64,000 bases of DNA, taken from Rhabditoides inermis. Lineage: Eukaryota; Nematoda; Chromadorea; Rhabditida; Rhabditidae. The notes beneath the pieces are model-generated. The model saw nothing but the letters and a program-made list of their open reading frames with translations, was not told the origin of the DNA and did no database searches. Below are positions 50,155 through 60,438 of the stretch, one piece after another; the stretch's first letter is position 1, and each line of letters starts with the position of its first letter. Made by a program: the position numbers and the translations under genes. The DNA lies in NCBI GenBank assembly GCA_963966185.1, contig CAWZYM010000346.1:141001-205000 (forward strand). Direction: 5' to 3'.

Positions 50155-51557
50155 TGTTCACCTTGTCGTGTTCCCTCTGCAGCTGCTCGAACTCGCAGTG
50201 CGTGTGCAGTCTGAAAGATATACGTTTTCGAGATACGTTTCATTGTTTTATTTTACACTCTAGTAAAATGTAGACGTCAATAAGACTGCCCTGAAACTCT
50301 CAAAACTGCGAGATGATTGTCTGACCTGCTGAGTAGCTCCTCCCACTTCATCTCTCCCTTCAGGACTGGCTCTCCCTCCAACTCTGACGAGGCAGATTGG
50401 AGACACAACTGGAATACGGTAGGGTTACTGTACATTGGAGACACAGCTGGAATACGGTAGGGTTACTGTACATTGGAGACACAGCTGGAATACGGTAGGG
50501 TTACTGTACATTGTACCACATTTCTACACAAGACTGTAAACATTACACGGTTCTCACCCTACTGTAATTATGTCTCGAATAAAAAGTGCGAAACTTGTTT
50601 GCTTCACTATAGCAAACAAGTTTCGTGAAGGGATTGCTGAAGGGTCAGACGGGATTGCTGAAGCAGTTTGTGTGTTACAAATCCTGTTGTACAACTGTTG
50701 TACAATTATTATAGGATGGCTAAGGTAAGTTGTCGTACCTGTTGTAGTATGAGATCGAAGAGTCTCCAGAGGGGGAGGTGGGAGGATGACGTCGGAACCA
50801 TGAAGAGGTGCTGGAGGAGAGAGAGGAAGTGCGGAAGGGCCATGGTGTCCGTGAGACGAACTGAAGAAGGAATCTATCTCTCTCTCCCCCCTCTCTCTCT
50901 CCCTTCCTCCCTCCCTCCCTCCTTCCCTCCCTCCCTCCCTCCCTCCCTCTCTCGCTCTCTCTCTCTCCTTACCTGCCAACGCTTCCGCCATCTCCCCAGC
51001 ACTCACAAAATCCACGAGAGGCGAGGAGGCGCCAGAGTCAGAGGAGAGTCTGAAAGGAGTTTTCGGGGTTCGAAGATATCGACGAAGAAATCGATGAACA
51101 AGTTATTGTGTTTACAATCAAGTAATTTCATTTTTAGCTCTTTGTGAAACGTAAGCTCTTGAATAGATTTTCACTGCACATTTCTCTTTCTCTGATGTTA
51201 TTATCCAAAAATAGCAAAACGAAATATACGTTTTGCGTGAAGCGTATCGCATAGACTGAATAAACACATGAGCAAGCCCCGCCCACTCACTCTCCGCCCC
51301 TTTCGATGGCCGACTCGTCCTCTTTCCGGCTCATTTCGAATAGATCAAGGTGGTCTTCCAGTCGCGAAGAGGCGGATGGACGGGCAGAGTCGATCACCTA
51401 GATATGCAAATTAGGGTGTTGTAAGGGGAGGTCGAGAGAAAGAGTAAGTAAGATGGAAGGGGCGGAGGAAGAGAGGATGAAGATAGAGAAACAGAGAAAC
51501 AGAGAGAAAGAAGAGAGAGAGAGAAACAGAGAGAAAGAAGAGAGAGAGAGAGAAAGA

Positions 51558-51625
<68 letters not shown>

Positions 51626-52548
51626 GCTCACCTCTGCCGCTCCCAGCATCAACATTTCATGTCGCAAGTGCTGCCGCATCGCCAGAGAGGTCTGAAAAAA
51701 TCTCTCTGAATGAGAATAAAACTGGAACATCACACTAATGTTGACGTACCATTTCTCTCTCTTTTTTTTCTCACTCTCTCTTGTTTTGTTTTTGCTTCTA
51801 TCATATCTCCGCACGGCATCTGTGGTGAGGGTGGAATGACAACATGCATGACATACGTTTCACTAAAGACTATTCACTGATTCTAACGTGATAACAATAA
51901 TGTATCTATTTGTCAAGCGTGTACCGTCTTTAACATCAGTCTTGAGTAAATTGAGAAATAATTGATTGATAATGTATCGATTGATTAATCTGAGCTCGAT
52001 CTCACCTCAGCACTTCCGGTCCTCAGCAGAGCGTTGATGAGTGACATGACCGCAATGCGCACGCGGTCAGTGTCGAGCTGAAGGTACGGTACTTTGAAAT
52101 AGAGTTACTGTACTTAAAGTAGATACGGTACTTTCAATGTCAGTTACGGTACTAATATACTGCCAGTGACCTTTGACACAGATCGATCACACTTTGTCAT
52201 ACTCGGCGCTCAGATGAGATATGTGGTGACAGAAATCGGTAATCCGATCCGTACTTGACACTATTGGAGAGAGTCTCGGATTTTTTATTTCTTTCCGAAC
52301 AGCGGCTGAACATGACGTCGCAGTGTGATCACTACTTATCGAATACGCTTCACACTTTTCGTATGTATCAAAAAGCTGCCATATGTTCAATAGGAACACG
52401 ATCGTATGAATATTATCAGATTAATCGATCACGTAATTGATTATTACCCACCTCACTGCCCCACTGTCTGTGCAGGTCGTCTATGAGACGCTGGAAGCGG
52501 GTGCGCTCACCAAGAAGAGCAGAGGCCTGGACAGAGGGAATCTCTCTC

Positions 52549-52607
<59 letters not shown>

Positions 52608-54122
52608 GTACCTGTGTGATTGCTGCCAGCACCTGTTTCTGACCCTTCTGACCCTCTCCCGGTACGAAGCAGAGTCCGGAGAGAATTTCCAGACACGTGA
52701 TCTAAATCATAAATGTAATATCATTGAAATTAATTACATCCTTTACATTACCAATATAATAAATGCCATCATTTGGCAAAACTAGTATTAAAATAAATCA
52801 ATATTATCGATTTTTATTATTTCAACTCACTCCCACGACGCAGACCCATGAGGGCCATAAATACAGCAGGCTACAGTACGCAGCCAGCCGAATCATATGG
52901 GGATACGGTGCTTTGAGCCGGGATACGGTATTGGAACTAGTAGTAGTGACGAGGTGAAAAGATTGGTCGCTGCGCTTGCATAGATGAATCGAATCGGGAA
53001 GAGCGAATCAGCTGGTATGCAAACAGGCGGCGAATATGCAAATGAGCGAATCTCGAGAGACTCGCACCGTCGGGCGGCTACTGGCGTGAGGAGAGAGAGA
53101 GAGAGAGGGAGAGGGAGAGAGAAAGGGAGAGGAGAGAGAGAGAGAGAGACGCGAGAGGTCATGGGTCATTCGGCGCGTATTTATCGCATGTTACATCTGA
53201 CCGTAATCGTACTAGTATCCTTGGATTTCGGAAATGTGTATTGTACGTCACAATCTGTTGATTGATATGCCGAATGTGGTGATATATGTAACTAAGTTTA
53301 GTGACCATCAACTGACATCAACTCTCACAGCACAGATTGGCGCATACAAATCCAACTTTGTGAAACGTATGCGCTAATACATTAATCAAAAACAACCGTT
53401 CAATGACGAAGACGCTCACTCACCTAATAGAGCGTGGTAGTATGAATACTCACAATAGTCGGTAACACTACTCCAGTAACAATACTGCGGGACTCCAATC
53501 GAGTAATGGACGCTTCGCCCGTCTGCACACCAACACAATACCACACCAATCTCCGCCGGCGCTCTTATAATCGAGTTATCACAACCTTTCGCAATTAGTC
53601 GAATGACCATGCGAACCCACAACAACTATACAAACATGAGAGGCAAACAGCTGATAACCTCATGAAACTGGTCGCGAGTCATAAACAAGTTGCACGATAT
53701 GTAAACATCACGAGAACTACTACTGCGGTTGGAAACTGATAAGCAAGGGTTCCACAAAGCACGTCTGCCGATGAGTAACATATACAACAGTAGAAGTGAA
53801 ATACACTATTCTGTTGTGAGTGTTGCGCAACCGTACGATAAGTGAGGAAGCGAAGAAAGTTTTTTTTTTGCGAACAGCAATTATCGAATTATCCACGCAA
53901 CGGTCACCTTCTTGCTTTCGCCGCTACTGCGCGAGGGGAAACAATCCGGAATCGCATTCACTTTTTGCACAAGTAAAAAGATGATCGATGTCCTTCCGGA
54001 CAATAGAAAATACTGGTAAACGGTATTGTACGAATGAGAAAGTGCGACAAAAAACTAAAGTGCTCACGCTGGGTCGTATAGAACGAGAGGTGCGGCGGGT
54101 TGTGTTTCAGGAACGCTTGCGG

Positions 54123-54168
<46 letters not shown>

Positions 54169-57100
54169 GGAGAGAGGGAGAGAGAGAGCCCGTGAGGACA
54201 AGCCAGAAACTAAATCGCCGCATGTGCAAAAACGCGCCAAAACAGCTATGCGCAAACAGACAAGTGTTGGCGTTTGCGATTTGTCGAACACCCGTTCAAC
54301 GACAAATTTCCGGCTAATAACGCGCGTGAGTGTGTGTAGCATCGTGCCACACCCGGTTGAAGTGCACTACGGCACACTATGAGATTACGGATGTAGGACG
54401 TTCCCTCCATTTTTGCAAGGTCCTCCACTTTTGCATGGTCCTCCACTAGCATGAACGATTCCTCCACCTACCATGAACGATCCCTCCACTTTGCTAGGAC
54501 GTTCCCTCCACTTTAAATTTAGGCGTTTCACATCTAATGTGTAACGTTTGAATGTTCAAATACATTATTTAGCCATAAATAATGAACTTTAATAATACCT
54601 AGAAACTTTCACCACGTTTGCTCATAGTTAGTGATTCACATCTCACAAATATCTCTCCTTCCATTAAGAGCCATGGCCCATGCGCGAGCCAACCAGAGAG
54701 ACGATATCGTATTCGCGATGTCGCTACTTGTAAACGGATATGAAGATATCATAATTAATAGAAAATTAGTTAAATATTCATCTGCCCGTTTGTCTGAAAG
54801 ATATCAGAACTGAGTGTGTGTAGTGGAAGAATGAAGACAAACAACAACATTCACACCTCGTATAGTTTCACTCTTTTCACGAGAGACATTAGAGTGGTTA
54901 GACAAAAATCAGAACGCGTTGGACGATATTTTCATTTTGACAAAACTTTGCGTGTGTAGCCAAATTCGAACCGCTGCTTGCAAAGCGAGAGCGTTACCTT
55001 TACGCCACGTGGTGATGTGAGAGAGTCAGTGGAACGGAGATACGAATAGCACCACAAATCTGCTGTGCATTTCGTTCAGTATACTGTATGTTCAAAATCC
55101 ACGATAATGTTTTCACCGAAAAATCCTGAGCTAAGTGCGAGTCTATTATAAACGAGAATCAAAGTACTTATATAAGTTAAAACTAATCTTACACCATTAG
55201 ACCATTAGTGACAATCTGTTCACTAGTAAATATTTCCAAAGTAATGTTTTGATCATATGATGACTTCATGCACAAAAGACGTTCGCGTTTCAATCCGTTC
55301 TTGTTTCCGTTTAGAATACGATAGGATTAGAATACTATAAGGGTCAGGATATTTTCAAAGTAGCATAATTGTTCAGATTAGTAATGTAAATTTCCTAAGT
55401 GTGGTTCAATCGTTCGTCCGATACTAATTGTAAGGGTATCGTAGTATGGTATATCCGATATCAGTATAGAACCCTGATTCATGTCTGGCAGTGATTCGTT
55501 AGCATATAGCAATCCGCGAAAGATAACTCCGCGAAACATATGGGATATGGGCCATAGGCCATAGGCTTGTTTTTTTGGTTTGTTGATAAAGTAGAAATTA
55601 AATATTGTTAACCCACACAGCTGTGCTATAGCTCCGTAGAATACCGTAAAACATTATCCGAGAATGCAGTCACTTATGGAAATCATTTGTTAATTGAATT
55701 TGTTGAAAAGTTAAGTTGGAGAATACAATTGCTGCAAGAAAGTGCGGTAATGTTAGTTTCTATTCCGAAGCCCGTACGACGCGCGAAAAGATTCACTACT
55801 TGTGTTGATGCGTTACTTGAACAATGTTATCGTTATGCGGCAGCGAGATTTGGCTAACATGTTGAAAAAACCCGATGTAGATGCTTTACAAACTAGCATA
55901 GTATTACATTGTTTGTACGTAGTGCTGACTTAAATAAATAGTTATGCTGAATGATGTGTTCCATTGTGGTAGAATGTATGTCTTCAGGTTGGCTCGTGCA
56001 TGGCTCTTTGTGGAAGGAAAGAGATGAGTGATAACTATGACTATGAGCAAACATTTTAAAAGTTTCTAGGCATTATTACGAGCATTATTTATGGCTAAAT
56101 AATGTATTAGAACGTTCAAACGTCACACATTAGAAGTGAAACGCCTAAATTTAAAGTGGAGGGAACGTCCTATCAAAGTGGAGGGATCGTTCATGGTAGG
56201 TGGAGGAATCGTTCATGGTGGTGGAGGAATCGTCCTTTGCACTCAAACTAAAAATTGTGGAGGGAACGTCCTACATCCGAGATTACCGAGTTCCGATACC
56301 GTATCATGGTCAAAACGAGGAGAAGGGACAGTGAATTCAGTGCACAATCAGACTGACCGCTGTTCGGACTAGCGTACACTGAAATTAGAGAGGGCGCGCC
56401 AGCGCCCTCTCGTTTGTACTGGATGTCCCCGCGCGCTAGAATGCTCAAAAACGACTTTTCCCGGATGAAGCACTTTTCCTCATTTTGAAGTGATTTCCAC
56501 TGTTACATTGCATTCACATCTCTATTCGATAGAGTTATAGAAAGTTGTATTGAGTTTGATTGAATTTGAAGCGAGATACGGAGAGTCCGCATTCGAGTGC
56601 GGATTGAGATTGGTGTCGGGCGGGCGGGCGGGCGTCGGACAATCGCTTTCGCCCCGCCCCCTCTGTGTGTGAGTGAGAGAGAGAGGCGAATAGCGGGTGC
56701 GCGTCGGTATCCTCGCAGCGAATCGCGAACGTGTATGAAAATATAATTTTGTGAAACAAAACTTAAGAAAAGGACAGATATTATCTTTCAAAAGTACTTC
56801 CAAGTAAAAGTAGTTGGTTTGTACTGTTGTCTCAGTTGAGCAAAAGGACTGACATGTTTTCAATGGAGACATGTGCAAACAGGCTCTCAGCATTATTCGA
56901 CGTGTTATGTTACAACAGAAGTTGTGTTTTTAGATAATAACTGCATAACTTTGTAAACGCGTTCATTATAATATGGCCGCTTTGCACTGGTATGAGAGAG
57001 AGAGAGAGCCTGTTGGCACATGTCTCCATTGAAAACATGTCAGTCCTTTTGCTCAACTGAGACAACAGTACAAACCAACTACTTTTACTTGGAAGTACTT

Positions 57101-58229
57101 TTGAAAGATAATCGCATTAGCACTTCCATTAGGAACTGCTACTTTTACTCTGATCGGAGAAGAGAACGCGGTTTGGAAAGTGCAAAACTGGCAAATGATT
57201 TCAAGGTGAACGCAACTTTCACCAACGAATTGCCTCCGGTTTGTGACCGTAAAATTATTGTAAAAAGGTCTACCTTGCACTTTGCAAGTCGAAAGTCGAT
57301 GGAAGTTGCGATAGAGAGGAGCGCTTCTTCTGAGGAAAGCACCGACTCGCGACCGGACTGTAAATAGAAATTATCGTACAGTATTAATGTCAAACACTGA
57401 ACACTGAACAGTGAACAGTAATAGTACTAAAACGGTTAGTAGGTTTCGTACACATGCATATAAGACTAGCAGTTCTATCTTCTATCCACCCTCTCTAGCA
57501 TAGCCCTTTGTGCATTTCTGAGTACCATAGAAAGAACGTCTAGGAGAGGTGTCGAATTTCGGATATGCACCATATACCAAATGTATTTGTTTACTGTACC
57601 AAGTATATTTGTATACTGTTACTGTTCCAAGAATACCTGCATGTATACTATCCAAGTATGTGACCTGTATACCGTACCAAGCATGTAATCCTGTATAGTG
57701 TGCCAAGTTCTTGTATACTGTACCAAGTACCTGTAACTTTACAGTACACCAGGATTCCCCTACCGTACCTGAGTGTTGAGCACTGCTCGGAATGCCAGCA
57801 GTGCGAAGAGAGCGGCTGGCTCGAGAGACTCGCCTGGAATAGATGCGGGGTACTGTATCCTGCACTCCTGCACATCATAACAGCGTTTCAACTCACTCTT
57901 CTTGCAAGCTGTCAGTAACCGTGAGAGCAGGAGCAGCCCGTTGGGCAGGAATTCGGAAAGGAAACTGAAACAATCAATAAACTAATTCGAAATTATATTA
58001 TTACTATTACTGCATTTAAAAAAAATCGTTTTAAAGTAAACGGAAATGTTAATAAATTAACAACATGTCGTGCGTGCGCGAAATTCTCGCGTCAACTGTT
58101 AACCAATAGAAGCCAGCTGTTACATTCTGTCTCCTCCCCCAGAGCGAGTTTATCGAAATATGCAAATGAACCACCGGGATTCACGCGATCCGCCGAAAGA
58201 ACACGCGAAGCTGATGCGATGCGACAGAT

Positions 58230-58264
<35 letters not shown>

Positions 58265-59609
58265 CTTTGGGCTGTTGCTCGTATTTTCGTTGTCCAGTAG
58301 AAATGACGGATACACCTCTACCACGGGTAATACGTCATTTCCGCTAGTTGCACTTGATGCATTTTCGATTTTCGAATATCCAAACACTTGGACGAGACGG
58401 TGCCGGCTAAAGTGCATGCTGTGAATCGAGAATGCGCAATGCGTTTCAGCTAGTTCGTATAACTCGGTTTTTTTTAAATTCCAGACTTGGAAATTGTCGA
58501 AAATGTTATGAAAACGCAAACGAGTCGAAGGGAACAGTACGTCACAGATTAGCACTTCGCACGACACGTCTGAGTCTATCCAACCCCGTTTCATTACCAT
58601 ATCGAAAGGCAATGCATATACTCTGCGTCAGAGCGATAGTTTTCGATTTACCTCGCTTGCAGTTCGAAATACGGTGCCATAACCGTCTGTCTCTCTTGTT
58701 TTGTGCGCTATTGCCGAGAGCTGACTCTCCGTCTTCCTCTGATCTACCCCACCGCGCGCACCTTATTGCGAGCATAGAACTATACCTCTGGTTCTGAGTC
58801 CTCAGTGTTATCACGAGAGCCTGGAGCTGATCCAAATGAGGCTCTGCGAGAACGAGCAAGCCTAAAACACAATCTTTCGTCCACAATCTTTCATTTGTGT
58901 TTTCATGTATTGATTGCTCTCATGTTTGCCTACTCAAAAAAGCAACGTTACAAGTTTACAATACACTACATTAGAAAGCGGTCGAGATCAGACTCATACT
59001 TATTCCCACCTCCTTCTATTTCCTCGACCAGCTTTTCCAGTGACTCTAGCAGTTGTTCGCAAGAAGCTGAGGAGCGAGTCTGAATCAATAATCCAATAAA
59101 TCGATAAATCGACATTCAACATGAAATATGAAATATACACCGACAATGTGAAGAATGAATTCGTGTTTCTCCTGGGGGGTTCGCGTTCTCAGGGCATGAG
59201 TGGGTGAGGGTCAGAGATACGTGAGAGTGTGAGCGAAAGGAGAGAGCGCAGACAGTGAGGGGGTGATCAGCATAATCAACATATCATTCGCGCGTCTCCG
59301 CAAACACTCATTGCAAACCGAGAGGTGAGAGAGTGACGAGAGAGTGTGGTAATTGAAGAGAGTCAGAGAAGAAACGCGGCAAAAGCTAGCCGAGAAAATC
59401 GCATTATGTTTTGATAATAGCGCCTATTTTCTTTCGCTAGAATCGTTTGTCAATGAAAATGAGAACATCAGCGTCAAGTCGATATTGGCTCCAAGAAATC
59501 AGAGGACACGCGTTTTTGAGACATTTCACGCGCGAAAAAAACTATAGCCAATTTGTTGGAGGAAAGTGGTTACAAGGGAGAGAGAGAGAGAGAGAGAAGA
59601 GAGAGAGAG

Positions 59610-59650
<41 letters not shown>

Positions 59651-60438
59651 GCGGTGAAATAAATAAACACGGCGGTGCAACTGCGTTTGGAGTCAAGTGC
59701 TAAACAATTGTCTCGAAGACAAGTCTGTTTTCGGAGGGGCGCAGCTAATGCTAACAGGAAGCGGGGCTGGGAGATGCTAGAGAGAGATGTAAACAAGTAA
59801 ACAAACAAGTAAACAAATCATTATGTAAACAAACAAACATACCGAATGTGTGGAGAGCATGGCGATTTTGTTGCTGATTGGCTGTTCGCACAATTCCCTC
59901 TGCTTATCCTCCGAGAGTCCGAGAGCCGACTGAAAAAAGTGAAGTTGAATAAAAACTCATAATCACTATTACACGTGAAATTAATGTTCATGTCACAATC
60001 TCACTCGTATATCTCACCGAAATAACTGCATTTCTCATCACGCACGACAAACACGATATCTCACCACGAACGCCTGGAAGTCTTTTTCGAGCACGGCGGG
60101 ATCTTTCAGTAGAAGTGCGTCCAGCATTTCCGGGGCGGACACGGGTTTGGTCGTCTAAACAAGTAAATAAACAATAAATATGTTATCAAATAAAAACACA
60201 ATGTACACAAATAAACAATGAGGGTTTTTCAAAGTAGATAGGAGAACGGATAGTAGAACATAATAGCTAGACACATGACGGAATCCTGTTTTCAATCCTG
60301 AAGTCACACGCCGTGGTTAAGCAACAATGACATAGAAACAAACAAACAAGTAAACAAACCACTCACCCCGTCGTCTTTGTCCTTGTCTCTGTAGAAGCAC
60401 GATAGAGCGCGGTCCACCCAATCTTCGAGCAGTTCCAT
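43536..60438 (-). CDS. DAAM: DAAM-family formin, complete (32 coding exons, 1010 aa predicted)
   Basis: The exon chain runs from ATG at 60436-60438 to TGA at 43536-43538. Exon lengths total 3,033 nt and every junction keeps phase. Domain order is the formin one: GBD/FH3 armadillo repeats (residues about 1-425), coiled coil (about 425-498), proline-rich FH1 (500-553), FH2 (about 554-940) and DAD (about 975-1000). DAAM formins nucleate and elongate unbranched actin downstream of Dishevelled and Rho. FH1 feeds profilin-actin, FH2 dimers cap the barbed end, and DAD folds back on the armadillo region for autoinhibition. The tail ([14 protein letters not shown]...) fits DAAM better than Diaphanous or FMNL. 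Length is close to the family (about 1,070 aa). The least certain exon is 52831-52974. The ATG lies immediately after an acceptor AG, so a 5' leader exon is expected. Confidence 0.92.
43889..44092. mobile_element. 204-bp MITE flanked by TTAA, in the complete DAAM gene only
   Basis: TTAA at 43885-43888 and 44093-44096 flank an insert whose ends are imperfect inverted repeats (AGGTGTACCC and GGGTGAACTCCCT). TTTTCGAAGTTGA at the left pairs with TCAACTTTGAAAA at the right. The two duplicated tails lack the insert and read TTGTTTAGATTG at this place. A TTAA target suggests a piggyBac- or Kolobok-mobilised element. Confidence 0.7.
44523..45306 (-). repeat. 784-bp homopurine intron (GA/GGGAGA repeats on the sense strand)
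   Basis: The intron between the exons at 45307 and 44522 is almost entirely CT on the plus strand, hence GA-rich in the transcript. It contains a (CCCTCT)n hexanucleotide block at about 44822-45010. The acceptor is AG within GAGAGAGAGG, with no pyrimidine tract and no obvious branch site. Its length is not a multiple of 3, so retention would shift the frame into an Arg/Glu repeat tail. Confidence 0.85.
45521..45635 (-). repeat. GA-rich microsatellite in DAAM intron
   Basis: (GA)n with GGGAGA interruptions on the plus strand, so pyrimidine-rich in the DAAM transcript. It lies immediately after the donor of the exon at 45645-45718. Confidence 0.85.
45722..45855. repeat. GTCACCCT/GTCATACT minisatellite
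   Basis: About a dozen degenerate 8-10-bp units (TGTCACCC, TGTCATAC, TGTCACTC) fill the intron between the exons at 45645-45718 and 45862-45950. Confidence 0.8.
46080..46215 (+). mobile_element. probable retroelement 3' end with CTCTGAA tail
   Basis: A short non-coding stretch ends in GGATAAATCTCTGAACTCTGAACTCTG. This is the arrangement of non-LTR retroelement 3' ends that finish in a short tandem tail. No reverse-transcriptase coding sequence is present. It lies in the intron between 45950 and 46406. Confidence 0.35.
46536..46900 (-). repeat. GA/GATA microsatellite in DAAM intron
   Basis: 365 bp of (GA)n with GATA, GTGTGA and a G12 run near 46873-46885 on plus, hence pyrimidine-rich in the transcript. 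An internal GAGATAGAGAGATAGATAGA block is repeated, which shows local duplication. Confidence 0.85.
48740..48800 (+). ncRNA. hammerhead-ribozyme-like motif of Penelope-like element type
   Basis: CTGATGA (48759-48765) and GAA (48778-48780) flank a GCC/GGC stem with an AGAAA loop. ACGT and then C (48781-48785) follow in the position of stem III and the cleavage nucleotide. TTCC (48755-48758) pairs with GGAA (48786-48789) as stem I. One extra U at 48766 departs from the textbook core. The minimal, palindromic stem III is the form described in Penelope-like elements, where two ribozymes act as a dimer. No element protein is nearby, so it is probably a 3'-end remnant. Confidence 0.55.
49301..49463 (-). 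other. DAAM: DAAM FH1 exon (proline-rich)
   Basis: The 54-residue exon starts with a serine-rich stretch (VSSSSGHSSMTSSS). It then has three short proline tracts (TPPPSIIPPAPP, CPPIGAPPPPPLP) and ends MGMQKKEE. FH1 proline tracts bind profilin-actin. Only one track, PPPPPLP, has five or more consecutive prolines, so this FH1 is very short for a DAAM. Confidence 0.9.
49829..50408 (-). other. DAAM: DAAM coiled-coil exons
   Basis: Exons 50326-50408 (LEGEPVLKGEMKWEELL), 50162-50210 (LHTHCEFEQLQREHDK) and 49829-49920 (LRDDLESERARCVDLENR) form a charged heptad-rich helix between the armadillo region and FH1, where DAAM has its dimerising coiled coil. It is shorter than the vertebrate equivalent. 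Confidence 0.85.
49976..50152 (-). repeat. GA-rich microsatellite in DAAM intron
   Basis: Plus-strand GAGAGAGAAAGAG repeats with an ACAATAAAAGAG insert that occurs twice, lying between the exons at 49829-49920 and 50162-50210. Confidence 0.85.
50409..50520. repeat. 38-bp tandem repeat, three copies
   Basis: Three copies of a unit with CTGGAATACGGTAGGGTTAC, then TGTACATTGGAGACACA. They begin at the acceptor of the exon at 50326-50408, so the repeated unit includes a TTCCAG-like acceptor sequence on the minus strand. Confidence 0.85.
50876..50968 (-). repeat. CT/CCCT microsatellite in DAAM intron
   Basis: Plus-strand CTCTCTC and TCCC repeats, hence a purine-rich intron in the transcript. The next acceptor (50861-50862) still has a short CCTTCTTCAG tract. 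Confidence 0.8.
51440..51622 (-). repeat. GA-rich microsatellite in DAAM intron
   Basis: Plus-strand GA with repeated GAAACAGAGA and GAAAGAAGAGA modules, between the exons at 51291-51397 and 51632-51691. Confidence 0.85.
52540..52604 (-). repeat. CT microsatellite in DAAM intron
   Basis: (CT)n on plus fills most of the 85-bp intron between the exons at 52452-52526 and 52612-52701, making this another short purine-rich intron in the transcript. Confidence 0.85.
53085..53155. repeat. GA microsatellite
   Basis: GA/GGGAGA run in the large intron upstream of the exon at 52831-52974. A similar run lies at 54120-54187. Confidence 0.8.
53160..54380. other. intron sequence, no exon recognised
   Basis: This is part of the 4.8-kb intron between the DAAM exons at 52974 and 57769. 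It contains a GA run (54120-54187) and one TGAAACGTATG motif (53361). A Cys-rich minus frame at 53416-53625 has plausible donor sequence but no family match and no frame agreement with DAAM, so I leave it uncalled. Confidence 0.5.
54389..56278. mobile_element. 1,890-bp DNA transposon with 8-bp TSD (non-autonomous)
   Basis: GAGATTAC at 54381-54388 and 56279-56286 is a perfect direct 8-bp duplication. The ends are inverted repeats (GGATGTAGGACGTTCCCTCC at the left, its complement at the right) extending imperfectly for about 280 bp inward. They contain subterminal GGAGGAATCGTTCATGG-type repeats and a shared ATTATTTAGCCATAAATAATG region. No transposase frame exists in the 1.3-kb centre. Eight-bp duplications are typical of hAT, P and Merlin superfamilies; the GG start would fit Merlin better than hAT, but the family is open. 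Confidence 0.85.
54940..55022 (-). other. tRNA-like sequence (degenerate, Pol III boxes)
   Basis: On the minus strand, TGGCGTAAAGGTAACG (box A-like), CTTTGCAAG in an anticodon-like loop and GGTTCGAATTT (box B-like) are spaced as in a tRNA. The anticodon stem (CTCGC against GCAGC) and acceptor stem do not pair well. It is more likely a tRNA-derived repeat or relic than a functional tRNA. It lies inside the 1,890-bp transposon. Confidence 0.4.
56780..57112. mobile_element. 333-bp inverted-repeat element
   Basis: Two 109-bp arms (56780-56888 and 57004-57112) are nearly perfect reverse complements. Markers are TTTTCAATGGAGACATGTGC and AGTTGGTTTGTACTGTTGTC. They enclose 115 bp. The arms carry the same open frame because they are copies, not because they code. 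No target duplication is seen. It lies in the 4.8-kb DAAM intron. Confidence 0.8.
57590..57760. repeat. degenerate GTATACTGTACCAAG tandem repeat
   Basis: About five imperfect units of roughly 30-35 bp contain TACTGT(A)CCAAG and GTATAC, next to the donor of the DAAM exon at 57769-57964. Confidence 0.7.
57965..58999. other. DAAM intron, no exon recognised
   Basis: This intron contains a (CT)n run at 58231-58261, a CCAATAG box near 58103 and mixed sequence. A 143-codon minus frame at 58181-58612 has no family resemblance and is not in phase with neighbouring exons. Confidence 0.5.
59577..59649. repeat. GA microsatellite in DAAM intron
   Basis: (GA)n with GGGAGAAGA interruption on plus, in the intron between 59079 and 59843. 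Confidence 0.8.

Larger units (their letters stand above)
50739..60438 (-). other. DAAM: DAAM GBD/FH3 (armadillo) region exons
   Basis: Exons 60367-60438 (MELLEDWVDRAL), 60065-60154, 59843-59929 (LGLSEDKQRELCEQ), 59000-59079 (CEQLLESLEKLVEEIE), 57769-57964 (FLSEFLPNGLLLLSRLL to AVLNTQ), 52831-52974, 52612-52701 (ITCLEILSGLCFVPGEGQ), 52452-52526 (LLGERTRFQRLIDDL), 52006-52077 (VRIAVMSLINALLRTGSAE), 51632-51691 (MRQHLRHEMLMLG), 51291-51397 (LEDHLDLFEMSRKEDE), 50973-51049 and 50739-50860 (HFLSLLQHLFMVPTSSSHL). These motifs match, in order, the Rho-binding and DAD-binding armadillo repeats of DAAM. The 52831-52974 exon fits in phase (HMIRLAAYCSLLYLW), but its acceptor at 52975-52976 lacks a good pyrimidine tract. 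Confidence 0.85.

Noticed and set aside
53416..53625. Cys-rich minus frame ending near a GTGAGT donor
   Set aside because: Possible exon, but it does not continue the DAAM chain in phase and matches no family I know.
57769..57964. Internal intron from a GTGAGT inside this exon
   Set aside because: Splitting here breaks the phase, whereas uninterrupted reading gives one 65-codon exon matching the DAAM armadillo region at both ends.
58181..58612. 143-codon minus frame
   Set aside because: It ends in a GA-repeat translation, has no recognisable domain, and no phase or splice agreement with DAAM.
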